64,000 nucleotides of DNA from Microcystis wesenbergii NRERC-220 (GTDB lineage Bacteria > Cyanobacteriota > Cyanobacteriia > Cyanobacteriales > Microcystaceae). A program made the position numbers and the translations under genes. Positions 10,264 through 19,283 of this stretch are shown here, one piece after another. Location of the stretch: the NCBI RefSeq assembly GCF_032027425.1, contig NZ_JAVSJA010000001.1, positions 2,865,501 through 2,929,500 of the forward strand. The letters run 5' to 3'. The first letter of the stretch is position 1. Each line of letters begins with the position of its first letter. A model generated the notes under the pieces. That model was not told the DNA's origin and ran no database searches. It worked only from the letters and a program-made list of their open reading frames with translations.

Positions 10264-11769
10264 GGTGATTTCTGCTCAAGAAGATACCTGATAGATTAAA
10301 ATAGGGAAAATGGCGAGTAGGAAAGAAAAAAATGGTGTCTATGCCAGAAGATACAGCCTTAACCCCCTCTCAAATCGAAGACTTACGTTTTGCAGCTAAA
10401 AAGATGACGGGAGCTTCTCGGCGAGCCTTTCAAGGGAGGATTTGTCAAAAGTATTTTGAAGGGAATGCCAGAAAAACGGAAAAAATCTTGGGTTGGGGGC
10501 TCCCGAGCAGTCCAATGGGGATTAGAAGAACAAAGAAGCGGAATAATATGTGTTGGGCGACAGTCAACTCATAGTGGAGCGAAAAAATGGGAAGAGAAAC
10601 AACCCGAAGCTGCCGAGTCTTTAAGAAAAATAGCCGAGTCATACGCACAACAAAATCCAACATTTAATAACCCCATTGCTGATACTCGAATGACGGCTTC
10701 TGAGGCGAGAAAACAATTAAAATTATTGGGATATAAAGAGAGTCAAATTCCTTGTCTAAGCACAAGGGCAGTGGTGTTAAATAGAATGGGCTATCGGTTA
10801 AGAAAAGTAGTAAAAGCTCAACCTAAAAAAAATGCCAGAAACCGATGCTATCTTCTTAAACTTAAAGAAAAGAGATGAAGAAAATTCGGAAAAAGTGAAG
10901 CGGATTAGCATGAACTGTAAAGCGACAGTAGAACTGGGAGAATATTCCCGTGGCGGCAAAACCAGAGGAAATAATCAGGTCCTTGGTTATGATTTAGGAG
11001 AAAAAGAAAAATTTATTCCCTGTGGCATTGTTGATGAGGATAAGGGACAACTTTATCTTAACTTTGGAGGTTCTTAAAAAACGAGTGACTTTATGGTAGA
11101 TAGTCTATATCAATGGTGGGAAAACCTGAGGGAAACCGAAAAACAAGCAACAAAAATTATTCAAATAAAAATGGATAATGGCCCAGAGAATAGTGGTGTG
11201 AGAACTCAATTTTTGAAGAGGATGGTAGAGTTAGCCGCTCAGATTAAAAAATTATTTCATCTTCTTTATTTTCCGCCTTATCACAGCAAGTATAATCCGA
11301 GAGAACGTTGTTGGGGAATTTTAGAACAACCTTGGAATGGAACTCTATTAAAGGATGTTGACACTCTGTTAGGTTGGGCAAAAAGCATGACAGGGAAAGG
11401 ATTACATCCGATTATTAGCCTGAGTCAAAAAGTTGCTCAAAAAGGAATTACCTTAACGAAAAAAGAGATGAAAGAGGTTGAAAGACATTTAGAACGTGAT
11501 TCTAAGTTGCCGAAGTGGGATATTTTTATTCGACCCAATATGGCCTAATTAATAGTTTTGTCCTCATGAGTGGAACAGGTCAATAAAGTTGAAGTTAGTC
11601 AAGTTTAATTAGCGGAATTAATCTGCTAATATTTGTCTTTTATTTACTTGTCAAAAAAACGTCATTAGAACTTGAAAATCAAGTTAGGTTAGCGGAAGGT
11701 GTTCGCTAACTATTTTCCCCTTATTTTTTAAGTTGATTAGATTAGGTAAACTCTTTGTCAGAAATCACC
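10264..11769 (+). mobile_element. ISAzo13-like element, copy 1
   Basis: A 1506-bp element with imperfect inverted ends GGTGATTTCTGCTCAAGAAG and, read inward, GGTGATTTCTGACAAAGAGT. Copy 2 at 46583-48216 is also 1506 bp after removing a MITE. The outer flank is CAA. The inner flank is a 78-bp stub of the left end of the same element. Confidence 0.82.
10332..11548 (+). pseudogene. ISAzo13-type transposase, dead
   Basis: Pieces in three readings. There is a frameshift at GGGTTGGGGGCTCCC (about 10490), another at an A8 run (about 10825-10833), and an in-frame TAA at 11075-11077 inside GGS-stop-KTSDFMVDSL. The C-terminal part has IKMDNGPEN and YFPPYHSKYNPRERCWGILE, typical of the ISAzo13/Rhodopirellula-type DDE transposase. 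The A8 shift might be programmed; the other two lesions are not explained that way. All three recur in copy 2. Confidence 0.78.
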
Positions 11770-11847
11770 TAGACACCATTTTTTTCTTTCCTACTCGCCA
11801 TTTCCCCTATTTTAATCTATCAGGTATCTTCTTGAGCAGAAATCACC
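11770..11847 (-). repeat. 78-bp stub of the ISAzo13-like left end
   Basis: Reverse complement of the first 78 bp of the element at 10264, directly abutting the right end of copy 1 and ending GAGCAGAAATCACC. It is followed by TTA, the same trinucleotide that precedes the inner end of copy 2 at 46580-46582. It matches copy 2 (AATAGGGGAAATGG) better than copy 1 at one position. Confidence 0.85.
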
Positions 11848-11849
11848 TT

Positions 11850-13101
11850 ATCGCTCAGTTATCTCTCCCGTCGGTCGGTTTGCCGGTCGTTTGGGTCAGT
11901 TGGTACGCTTCCGTCCCAGTTCCCGAACGACCCAACAGGTTAAAGGACGAGCCGTTCTTGCACGATTTGAAGGTTGGTGACACCGTTACCATAAATGGGA
12001 ACCATCCCGAAGCCGCCGGCAAAACCTTCGAGGTCAGGGAGTTTAAGGGGAACGGCTGGATTCTCACCACCGACAACCGGCTATTTCACTGCGAGTTTTT
12101 TCTGCCCCGCGATCCGACCCCCGAACCTCACTTAACGAAATCCGGTCGGGAAGACCCCGCGCCCGAATACTTGGCCATCGCCCTGATCCGTACCGACGGC
12201 GGTACACAACCGAGGGCGATGATCGATCGACTCACCGTCGCCGAATATGCCGAGGATATGCGTTCCGGTGATCATTTTCCCCCCGTGTTGGTGTTCTGGG
12301 ATGGCGGCGATTACTGGTTGGCCGATGGGTTTCACCGGCTGCTGGCCCCCCAGTCGCTGGAATTACCCACAATCGCCGTCGATATCCGTCGGGGAACCAG
12401 ACGGGATGCGATCCTCTACTCGGTCGGGGCGAATGCCCACCACGGTCTCAGACGCAGTAATGCCGATAAACGACGGGCGGTGTTGATGCTCTTGCAGGAC
12501 GGGGAATGGTCGCGGTACAGTAACAACCGTATCGCCAAATTATGTTTTGTTTCCAGATTCGTTAAGTGAGAGACAGAGAATTTATCAGACTAAACACGGA
12601 ACCATCTCGATCATGGACACCACTAACATCGGTCGGCATCGAAAATCGTTAAGTGAAAGAGAAGATGGGACGTTAACGGAAAATTCGTTAAGTGAGGATG
12701 AAACCCTAACGGAAAAATCGTTAGGTGAGGATGGGTCGGTTAAATCTACTCGGTTGACCGTGGGAAATTCCGTCACCGTTACCGGTGAGCATCCCAGAAA
12801 AGGACAGACGGGGGAGATAACCGCATTGCCCAATCCTTACGCGGCCATCATCCTTTTCGACGATGGCAACAGGGAAATATTAAGTTCGGACTTCCTTTCC
12901 CCAAAAACCGTCGATGTGGCCGCTAAATTTCAGGTCAAGGAAGGGCTGAATTACAGGGCGGGTAACGGCTGTGAGTGGTATGTCAGGGTAGAACAGGCTA
13001 CTTGGGAGCGGCTGCTACGATATCGAAATCGCATCGGTACGGCAACCCTCGATGGGGCCATCAAACGAATGTTAGAAAGTATCGAGAACGACCAACCTTA
13101 A
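11850..13101 (+). pseudogene. ParB-like plasmid protein gene, frameshifted
   Basis: The first reading (to 12569) has a KOW/SH3-like stretch LKVGDTVTINGNHPEAAGK, then a ParB/sulfiredoxin-type domain: LIRTDGGTQPRAMIDRLTVA, PPVLVFWDGGDYWLADGFHR, then ANAHHGLRRSNADKRRAV and NNRIAKLC, which enters a helix-turn-helix. The frame then breaks near 12545 and continues in the next frame (12547-13101), which holds short Ser-Leu-Ser-Glu repeats, a second KOW-like stretch (LTVGNSVTVTGEHPRKGQ) and a C-terminal part. Such proteins bind partition or regulatory sites. The 5' end is lost or altered at the island edge, so the start is uncertain. A single-base loss at 12540-12550 is the simplest explanation. Confidence 0.65.
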
Positions 13102-13176
13102 CGAGCAGTCAACTCGGTTTGATTTGCTCACTTAACGAATTTTTCGAGTCTCTCACTTAACGAATCTTTAAGTGAG
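12127..13176. repeat. Iteron-like repeats CTCACTTAACGAA (8 copies)
   Basis: Copies of CTCACTTAACGAA or its complement lie at 12127-12139, 12558-12570, 12645-12657 (one change), 12684-12696, 12717-12729 (one or two changes), 13127-13139, 13152-13164 and a half copy at 13166-13176. The last two face each other (CTCACTTAA, 7-bp gap, TTAAGTGAG). Five are inside the ParB-like gene and three lie just after it. Arrays like this serve as plasmid origins or centromeres; which applies here is inference. Confidence 0.7.
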
Positions 13177-13311
13177 GGGAGAATTGATCGGACTGACCAT
13201 AGATAAGGCCGATATCGGTTGGAATCTTTATTAACAAAAAAGTAAAAAACTTAAAAAAAGAGCAAATAATTGATAGGTATAGTTTTGAAAGAAGGAATCG
13301 AGGTCGGGGTC

Positions 13312-14010
13312 ATGAAAGACATCCAAAGCCAAAACTATAAGGTGGTCTTCCTGGATTTTCGGGGAGTGTCCGATGAGGTACAGAGGCGGGTGAGTCGGGA
13401 GGCGCGAGAGTACAAGTTAATGCCAGTGGTCTGGGTTCAGTCGCCTCTGTATCGTTCCCTGACCGTCGCCGGACTGATCCACGAGGCTCGCCCTGGGGAT
13501 GGGATTCAGGTCGATGACCATTTTTTTGCCCATTATTCGGAGAGGGAGTTCCAATCTCTAGATTTTCAGTACCGGAAACCGATTTTTTGCAGCATTCAGC
13601 CATTTCAGGCGGATTTAGTGAAGCGCGGTCGGTGCAATCAGCTTGACGTTCAATGTTATGCCACCGAAAATTTTCGCAACTGTATCGCCCTGGCCGAAAG
13701 ACTCGATGCGGTGGTGAGTTTGTCGGAGCAAGATACTTTTAGATATAGAGAGCAACTGGGAGCGCGGCCTTTCAACGTTTTTTTATGGCCTTATAACTAT
13801 CTTCCGCCCACACCGCGGGCGAAAGCCGTCCCGAAGCGCGGCAACCTCAAATCGAAAATCTCAACCTTCTGGATAGGGGTGAAAGTACGATCCCGTCCGC
13901 AACCCCGTTTTCCGACAACGTCCCGTTGTCGGGATGCCGAACGTGATAATCTAGGTATCGTAAAGCAGGATTTGCGTTCCCCTAACTATCTCAAGCTACT
14001 CCAGACGTAA
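13312..14010 (+). CDS. Unknown protein, 232 aa
   Basis: Not recognised. The ATG at 13312 is preferred over an upstream TTG because AGGAATCGAGG precedes it. The first 170 residues look folded (YKVVFLDFRGVSDEV, then alternating beta/alpha segments such as GLIHEARPGDGIQVDDHFF and KPIFCSIQPFQADL), suggestive of a TIM-barrel-like or Rossmann-like domain. After about residue 180 the sequence becomes basic and low in hydrophobics (RSRPQPRFPTTSRC), so the C terminus may be a frameshifted tail. It lies between the plasmid-like end and the metabolic cluster and is GC-rich like the former. Confidence 0.45.
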   Translation: MKDIQSQNYKVVFLDFRGVSDEVQRRVSREAREYKLMPVVWVQSPLYRSLTVAGLIHEARPGDGIQVDDHFFAHYSEREFQSLDFQYRKPIFCSIQPFQADLVKRGRCNQLDVQCYATENFRNCIALAERLDAVVSLSEQDTFRYREQLGARPFNVFLWPYNYLPPTPRAKAVPKRGNLKSKISTFWIGVKVRSRPQPRFPTTSRCRDAERDNLGIVKQDLRSPNYLKLLQT

Positions 14011-14055
14011 TATGATCAAATTGATGGTCTATAGGCGAGTCATAGGAGTTTGCCA

Positions 14056-14517
14056 ATGATTATTGATCCCAAAAACGTACCGGGTGATACCAAGACCTAT
14101 TATCCCGCTCCGTTTCAATATCTCGTAGCTGGTCGGATTAAGCAAGCATTAGGAAAAGCTGTCGGAATGAAAACTTTGGGGGTGACTCTAATTACATTGC
14201 CCTCCGGAGGCTGCTCGACCCTCAGACACTGGCATTTACAACAAGACGAATTTGTTTACATTATTGAGGGGGAAGTGACCTTGATCGACACTGCTGGAGA
14301 ACACCTCCTAAAGCCCGGTATGAGGGCAGGTTTCCCAGCTGGGCAAGAAGATGGACACCAGTTAATCAATAAATCGAATTCCAACGCTGTCTTACTTCAG
14401 ATCAACCATAAAACTCCTAATCAGGAAATATACTATCCTGACGACGATATATTTTTCAAAGAAGTTTCTGATGGTTGGATTGTCACTCACAAAGATGGCA
14501 CATTATGGGAAAGCTAA
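14056..14517 (+). CDS. Cupin-domain protein
   Basis: A 153-residue single-domain cupin. Motif 1 reads LRHWHLQQDEFVYIIEGEV (metal-binding His-x-His and Glu). Motif 2 is GMRAGFPAGQEDGHQLIN. The ATG at 14056 is chosen because AGGAG lies 8 bases upstream. Proteins of this size usually bind a divalent metal or a sugar/amino-acid-like ligand; the substrate cannot be read from sequence. It is the first gene of the metabolic cluster, 57 bp before a glutamine amidotransferase. Some cupins in natural-product clusters are cysteine dioxygenase-like, but no evidence picks that role. Confidence 0.75.
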   Translation: MIIDPKNVPGDTKTYYPAPFQYLVAGRIKQALGKAVGMKTLGVTLITLPSGGCSTLRHWHLQQDEFVYIIEGEVTLIDTAGEHLLKPGMRAGFPAGQEDGHQLINKSNSNAVLLQINHKTPNQEIYYPDDDIFFKEVSDGWIVTHKDGTLWES

Positions 14518-14573
14518 GATAACAGTCAAAGTTTAGAAATCTGGTTTCTATCATCCTATCCCTCTCAACAAAC

Positions 14574-15260
14574 ATGAAAAAAATTCTGTTTATCCTGCAT
14601 AAAGCAACCACAAATCCTGGACCAATTGCCGAGATTTTATCCGAGAGAGGTTATCAGATTGAGAAGCGAACTCCCAGAGAAGGAGAGCAACTTCCGTTGA
14701 CGCTGGATGACTATGAAGCCGCTATTAGTTTTGGGGGAGCCATGAGTGCTAATGATTACGAAAAATCCCCCTTTATTCGTGCTGAATTGGACTGGATTTC
14801 CACAACTGTTCTTAGTTCAAATAAGCCCTTTTTAGGCATTTGTTTGGGCGCTCAATTGTTAGCACGGGTTTTAGGAGCCACTGTAGCAAAACATCCTCAA
14901 GGTGAAGTTGAAATTGGCTATCATCTTCTGACTCCTACCCTAGCAGGACATCAATATTTTAATTCTGCGTGCTACTTCTATCATTGGAATTCGGAAGGTT
15001 TTGACATCCCATCCAGTGCAGTCAGACTTGCATCGGGCAGTATTTTTGAAAACCAAGCATTTCGCTATGGGGAAAATGCTTTTGGTGTACAATTTCATCC
15101 AGAAATGGTTCAAAGCACATTAGAACGATGGCAACGGACAGAAACCGAAGTAAAATTACCGAATGGTCATTCCTGGTCTGAGCAAATTCAAGACCATATT
15201 AAGTATGCTCCATTCGTCAAAAATTGGCTGAATGATTTTTTTTCGGGTTGGTTAGGATAA
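14574..15260 (+). CDS. Class I glutamine amidotransferase (GMP-synthase-like)
   Basis: 228 residues. The triad is visible: Cys90 in FLGICLGAQLLARVLG, His175 and Glu177 in FGVQFHPEM. A conserved ISFGGAMSAN loop (residues 51-60) matches the oxyanion region. There is no synthetase domain, so it is a stand-alone glutaminase or a gamma-glutamyl hydrolase of the type used in catabolism of gamma-glutamylated amines. It is downstream of the cupin and upstream of the amidase pair, so it may release or supply ammonia in the same pathway. Confidence 0.85.
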   Translation: MKKILFILHKATTNPGPIAEILSERGYQIEKRTPREGEQLPLTLDDYEAAISFGGAMSANDYEKSPFIRAELDWISTTVLSSNKPFLGICLGAQLLARVLGATVAKHPQGEVEIGYHLLTPTLAGHQYFNSACYFYHWNSEGFDIPSSAVRLASGSIFENQAFRYGENAFGVQFHPEMVQSTLERWQRTETEVKLPNGHSWSEQIQDHIKYAPFVKNWLNDFFSGWLG

Positions 15261-15395
15261 AGAGAGCTATCAACATTCATAAGTAGTCGTGCAAAATAAA
15301 TTTCCTAGTGAAGAAAGGCACTCATGCACTCATGCAAGAGGCAAGGGGGGGTTAGATATGTGTAATTAATTTTGCTTAGGTACTTAATTTATAAA

Positions 15396-15575
15396 ATGAA
15401 CGACATGACACCCGAAACCTTGCAACTCCTCGCTCAACGTAGTGGCGTGCAGCTTAAGCCTGAAGAAATCGAGCCATTATGTCGCGTCTATGTCAAATTA
15501 GAACAGATGAAACTCCTAATCCGCAAACCTCGCGATTACAGTAACCAATTCGCCCATAAATTTCAAGTACATTAG
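15396..15575 (+). CDS. AtzG-like small amidase subunit
   Basis: 59 residues from ATG 15396 (15405 is also possible). LLAQRSGVQLKPEEIEPLCRVY resembles the short helical AtzG/DUF4089 proteins that pair with AtzE-type amidases, as GatC pairs with GatA. It stands 77 bp before such an amidase, which supports the call. The protein would wrap the amidase and has no catalytic role of its own. Confidence 0.6.
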   Translation: MNDMTPETLQLLAQRSGVQLKPEEIEPLCRVYVKLEQMKLLIRKPRDYSNQFAHKFQVH

Positions 15576-15608
15576 ACCTAACGAGAAATCCCTGTACTCC
15601 TTGCTCAA

Positions 15609-15651
15609 TCTAAAATCTAAAATCTAAAATCTAAAATCTAAAATCCAAAAT
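15609..15651. repeat. Heptamer repeat TCTAAAA, about 6 copies
   Basis: Tandem copies of TCTAAAA, the last one degenerate (TCCAAAA), fill the space directly upstream of the amidase ATG at 15653. No Shine-Dalgarno sequence is seen between the repeat and the start. Confidence 0.8.
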
Positions 15652-15652
15652 T

Positions 15653-17050
15653 ATGAGCCAGTTGTACTACTTGAGCATTTCCGAAGCGGCTCACCTCATC
15701 TCCACCAAGCAACTGTCCCCAGTCGAGTTAACCTGCACCTTTTTGACTCGGATTGAAGCCCTCAATAATCACCTCCACGCCTTTCTTCTCGTCACCCCTG
15801 AACTAGCAATTACTGCTGCACAAAAAGCTGAAGCCGAAATTATGCGAGGGGACTACCGGGGGGCACTACACGGGATTCCCGTCGGGGTTAAAGATGTGTT
15901 TGATACAGCGGGAATTCCCACCACTGCTCAATCGCGACTGCTGCAAACTCGCATTCCTAGCCAAGATGCCACCGTTGTCCGTCGTTTGTCCGAAGCGGGA
16001 GCGATTTTGCTGGGAAAATTAGCCACGAAAGAATTTGCTGGAGGCGGGCCTTCCTTCGACCTATTTTATCCACCAGCGCGAAATCCCTGGAATTTGCATC
16101 ACGTCACGGGCGATTCCAGCACTGGTTCAGGCGCTGGGGTCGCCGCCGGATTGTGTATGGCCGCCTTGGGGAGCGATACCAGCGGCTCGATTCGAGAACC
16201 TTCTGCTTTCTGCGGTCTGGTAGGTCTCAAACCTACATACGGCCGCGTCAGTTGTGCGGGAATGATTCCCCAGTCTCCCTCCCTCGATCATGCGGGGCCG
16301 ATGACCTGGACGGTGCGGGATAATGCCTTACTGCTTCAAGCGATTGCTGGTTACGATGCCAATGATCCGGCGAGTGTCGCCGTTGCTGTCCCTGACTTCA
16401 CTGGCGATTTAGAAACCGGGTTGAAGGATCGTCGGATTGGCATTGTTCGTCATTTTTATGAGCGCGACGAACTAGCAGATATCGAGGTTTGTGCCGCCCT
16501 TGAGCAAGCTTATATTATCTTGGAAGAGTTGGGCGCAGAATTAGTAGAAATCGAATTGCCAGCTTTAGCAGAATTTATCGCTTGCTGTCAAATTATTATG
16601 CTCTCTGAAGCATTTACTATTCACGAACAAGACTTACGACAGCGACCCCATTTGTACGGGGAAGGATTACGCGGTCTTTTGTTGATGGGAGCTTTTATCA
16701 GCGCTGCTGATTATTTGCAAGCCGTCCGTCGTCGCCAGGAACTATGTTTCGCGGTAGAACAAGTAATGCAAAATGTAGATGTCTTGGTAACAGCAACAGA
16801 ATTTCGAGCCGCACCTCTTATTGTTAAAACGCGAAACCTTGATGAGGCAATTAGTGCCGATCCCTTGATGCCATTTAGTGTGACGGGTTTGCCAGCACTA
16901 GCGGTTTGTTGTGGATTTAATCAGAAGGGTTTGCCGTTGTCAATGCAAATTATTGGTAAGCCTTTTGAAGAAGCGACAGTGTTAGCAATCGGAAATGCTT
17001 ACGAACAAGCTACCCCTTGGCGCAAATTGCGTCCAGAGTTGAACATTTAA
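15653..17050 (+). CDS. AtzE-like amidase (amidase signature family)
   Basis: 465 residues, full length for the family. The Ser-cisSer-Lys triad is visible: Lys80 in PVGVKDVFDTAG, the cis-Ser region GDSSTGSGAGVAAG (residues 153-166) and Ser179 in LGSDTSGSIREPS. AtzE-type enzymes cleave carboxybiuret or related carbonyl-N bonds with a small AtzG partner, which is present just upstream. The natural substrate here is unknown. Its neighbours (glutamine amidotransferase, amino-acid importer) point to nitrogen-rich small molecules. It converges with the ABC transporter genes. Confidence 0.82.
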   Translation: MSQLYYLSISEAAHLISTKQLSPVELTCTFLTRIEALNNHLHAFLLVTPELAITAAQKAEAEIMRGDYRGALHGIPVGVKDVFDTAGIPTTAQSRLLQTRIPSQDATVVRRLSEAGAILLGKLATKEFAGGGPSFDLFYPPARNPWNLHHVTGDSSTGSGAGVAAGLCMAALGSDTSGSIREPSAFCGLVGLKPTYGRVSCAGMIPQSPSLDHAGPMTWTVRDNALLLQAIAGYDANDPASVAVAVPDFTGDLETGLKDRRIGIVRHFYERDELADIEVCAALEQAYIILEELGAELVEIELPALAEFIACCQIIMLSEAFTIHEQDLRQRPHLYGEGLRGLLLMGAFISAADYLQAVRRRQELCFAVEQVMQNVDVLVTATEFRAAPLIVKTRNLDEAISADPLMPFSVTGLPALAVCCGFNQKGLPLSMQIIGKPFEEATVLAIGNAYEQATPWRKLRPELNI

Positions 17051-17803
17051 TCATAATATTTTTTCCAAGAACTGTCGAGCGCGTTCCTGCTTGGGTTGAA
17101 TAAAAAACTCTCTTGGGGGCGAATCTTCAATCACTTTTCCCTCATCCAAAAATAAAATGCGATCAGCAACTTCCCGCGCAAAGCCCATTTCATGGGTGAC
17201 AATGATCATCGTCATTCCCGTGTGAGTCAGGGCTTTAATCACGTCTAAGACTTCTTTAATCATCTCTGGATCAAGAGCCGATGTTGGTTCGTCAAATAAC
17301 ATGATTTCCGGGTTCATGGCTAAAGAGCGGGCGATCGCAACTCGCTGCTTTTGTCCACCGGATAACTGAGCGGGATAAACCTCTATCTTATCTGCTAATC
17401 CTACTTTTTGAAGCTGATGAATGGCTTCTTGTCGCGCCACTTCCGGCGAAAGTTTTTTGACTTTCACTAAAGCATACATGACATTTTTTAAAGCGGTCAT
17501 CTGGGGGAATAAGTTAAACTGTTGAAATACCATGCCAATATTTTGGCGGATCTTGGCAATATTAATTTTTGGATCGGTAATTTCCACTCCCTTAAAATAA
17601 ATCTTTCCCGCACTGGGCATTTCCAAGAGATTTAGGCATCGTAAAAAAGTTGATTTTCCCGATCCTGAAGGTCCAATAATTGCCACGACTTCCCCAGATA
17701 AAATTTCTGTAGAAATACCTTTGATAACCTTAAGGTTTTGAAAAGATTTACAAAGATTTTCAACTTTAATAATCACACTGCGATCATGGTATAGCATTTT
17801 CAC
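17051..17803 (-). CDS. Amino-acid ABC transporter ATPase (GlnQ type)
   Basis: 250 residues. Walker A GPSGSGKST, Q-loop VFQQFNLFPQ, signature LSGGQKQRVAIARS, Walker B MLFDEPTSALDPE and switch histidine VTHEMGFARE are all intact. The order and the GlnQ-like NLFPQ segment place it with polar amino-acid importers. It lies one base after the fused binding-protein/permease gene on the same strand, so the two form a single transporter operon. Confidence 0.93.
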   Translation of the reverse strand: MKMLYHDRSVIIKVENLCKSFQNLKVIKGISTEILSGEVVAIIGPSGSGKSTFLRCLNLLEMPSAGKIYFKGVEITDPKINIAKIRQNIGMVFQQFNLFPQMTALKNVMYALVKVKKLSPEVARQEAIHQLQKVGLADKIEVYPAQLSGGQKQRVAIARSLAMNPEIMLFDEPTSALDPEMIKEVLDVIKALTHTGMTMIIVTHEMGFAREVADRILFLDEGKVIEDSPPREFFIQPKQERARQFLEKIL

Positions 17804-17804
17804 C

Positions 17805-19283
17805 CTAGTTACTCCGTTGAAGTCGCTTTTCTAAAATGTGACCGCTCCAGGTTAAGAGCATCACCATCAAATAATAAATCGCCCCAGCAAATAGAAGCGG
17901 TTCAAAGTAAAGATATTTTTCAGCCCCAACAATCTGAGCGCGACGAAACAAATCAGTAACCCCAATGGTAGAGACTAAAGCTGAATTTTTTAGTAATGCG
18001 ATCGCCTCGTTAACCAGGGCGGGCAAAATATTCTTTAAAGCTTGGGGTAAAATAATATCTACCATCATCTGCGGGTAAAGCACACCTAAAGATAAAGCGG
18101 CTTCTCGTTGTCCAACATCTACAGATAAAATTCCCGCCCGAATTGTTTCTGAAATGTAAGCGCCGGAATTGAGGGTAAAAGTTGCTACTCCGGCGAATAA
18201 GGCAGAAATATTGTATCCTGTTAATTGTGGTGTTGCATAATAAATAATCGCGATTTGCAGCAGCATTGGAGTCCCGCGAAAGATCGAAGTATAAATTCGA
18301 GCAAACCAAATCAGAGGGGCTATCCGAGAAATCTTAAATAGCGCCAGGATCGTTCCCCAAATCAAGCCAAATATTGCTGATAGAGCAGTAAATTGTAAGG
18401 TTACGCCAATACCTTTAACAATAAAAGGTAGACTGGGAATAATTTGAGCAAATGAAAAAATCCCAGAAAGCTGATTTTTCTTCGGCTTTGGTGGTGGTTG
18501 ATTGAGCCATGTTTTCGCTAATTGGTCAATTTCTCCCCTTTGTTTCATTTGCTTTAAAACCGAGTTAAAGCGATCACGCAGTGGCGAGCCTTTCGGAAAA
18601 GCGATGGCATATCCCAAAGGTTCTAAATTAGGAATAATGTGATATTCTAATTGGGGATTTTGTGCGATAAACCCTGGCGCAACTGTACTTTCTACTAAAG
18701 CGGCATCTAAACGTCCTATCTTTATTTCTTCGATAAGATCGCTCATTTTTGTGCGGCTTTCAAGAATTACACCAGGAATTTTTTTTGCTCTCTTTTCTTG
18801 GACAGAAGCTAAAGCAACCCCCACTTTCTTACCATGCAAATCTTGGTCAGTTTTGAGGCCACTTCCCTTGCGAGAAACAATCGTACTTTTGGTTTCGTAA
18901 TACAAATCAGAAAAATCTACATTTTGCTTGCGTTGTTCAGTGGGAACCATACTAGCGACGGAAAAATCAGCCCGACGAGACTGCAAAGCCGGAATAATCC
19001 CATTAAAATCTGTATCGAGAATTTCAATTTTATAACCGAGATAATTGGTAATTCTCTTGGCTAGATCGATATTAAAACCAATAATTTCGTCGCTTCCTGT
19101 TGCTGTATCTCGATAATTAAAGGGAGGATACTCTGATGAAGTAGCCAGGATTAATGCCGGGCGAACCTCTGTTTTAGCTATCACAATTCCTGGCTGATTC
19201 TGTCCATTTCTTAACAGTAATATGAGCGTCAATATGACACAAAAAAAAAGAAAAAATACTCTTTTATGTTGGTTTTTATACAA
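17805..19283 (-). CDS. Fused amino-acid binding protein and permease
   Basis: 492 residues. An N-terminal membrane anchor or signal (VFFLFFCVILTLILLL) leads to a family 3 solute-binding domain (about 45-265: EYPPFNYRD, FNIDLAKRI, DFSVASMVP). A linker then leads to a HisM/GlnP-type permease (about 280-490) with FRGTPMLLQ and the EAA loop EAALSLGVLYPQMMVDIILP. Such fusions are known for GlnH-GlnP-like importers. The gene abuts the ATPase downstream and the epimerase-like gene upstream (no gap). Confidence 0.92.
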   Translation of the reverse strand: MYKNQHKRVFFLFFCVILTLILLLRNGQNQPGIVIAKTEVRPALILATSSEYPPFNYRDTATGSDEIIGFNIDLAKRITNYLGYKIEILDTDFNGIIPALQSRRADFSVASMVPTEQRKQNVDFSDLYYETKSTIVSRKGSGLKTDQDLHGKKVGVALASVQEKRAKKIPGVILESRTKMSDLIEEIKIGRLDAALVESTVAPGFIAQNPQLEYHIIPNLEPLGYAIAFPKGSPLRDRFNSVLKQMKQRGEIDQLAKTWLNQPPPKPKKNQLSGIFSFAQIIPSLPFIVKGIGVTLQFTALSAIFGLIWGTILALFKISRIAPLIWFARIYTSIFRGTPMLLQIAIIYYATPQLTGYNISALFAGVATFTLNSGAYISETIRAGILSVDVGQREAALSLGVLYPQMMVDIILPQALKNILPALVNEAIALLKNSALVSTIGVTDLFRRAQIVGAEKYLYFEPLLFAGAIYYLMVMLLTWSGHILEKRLQRSN

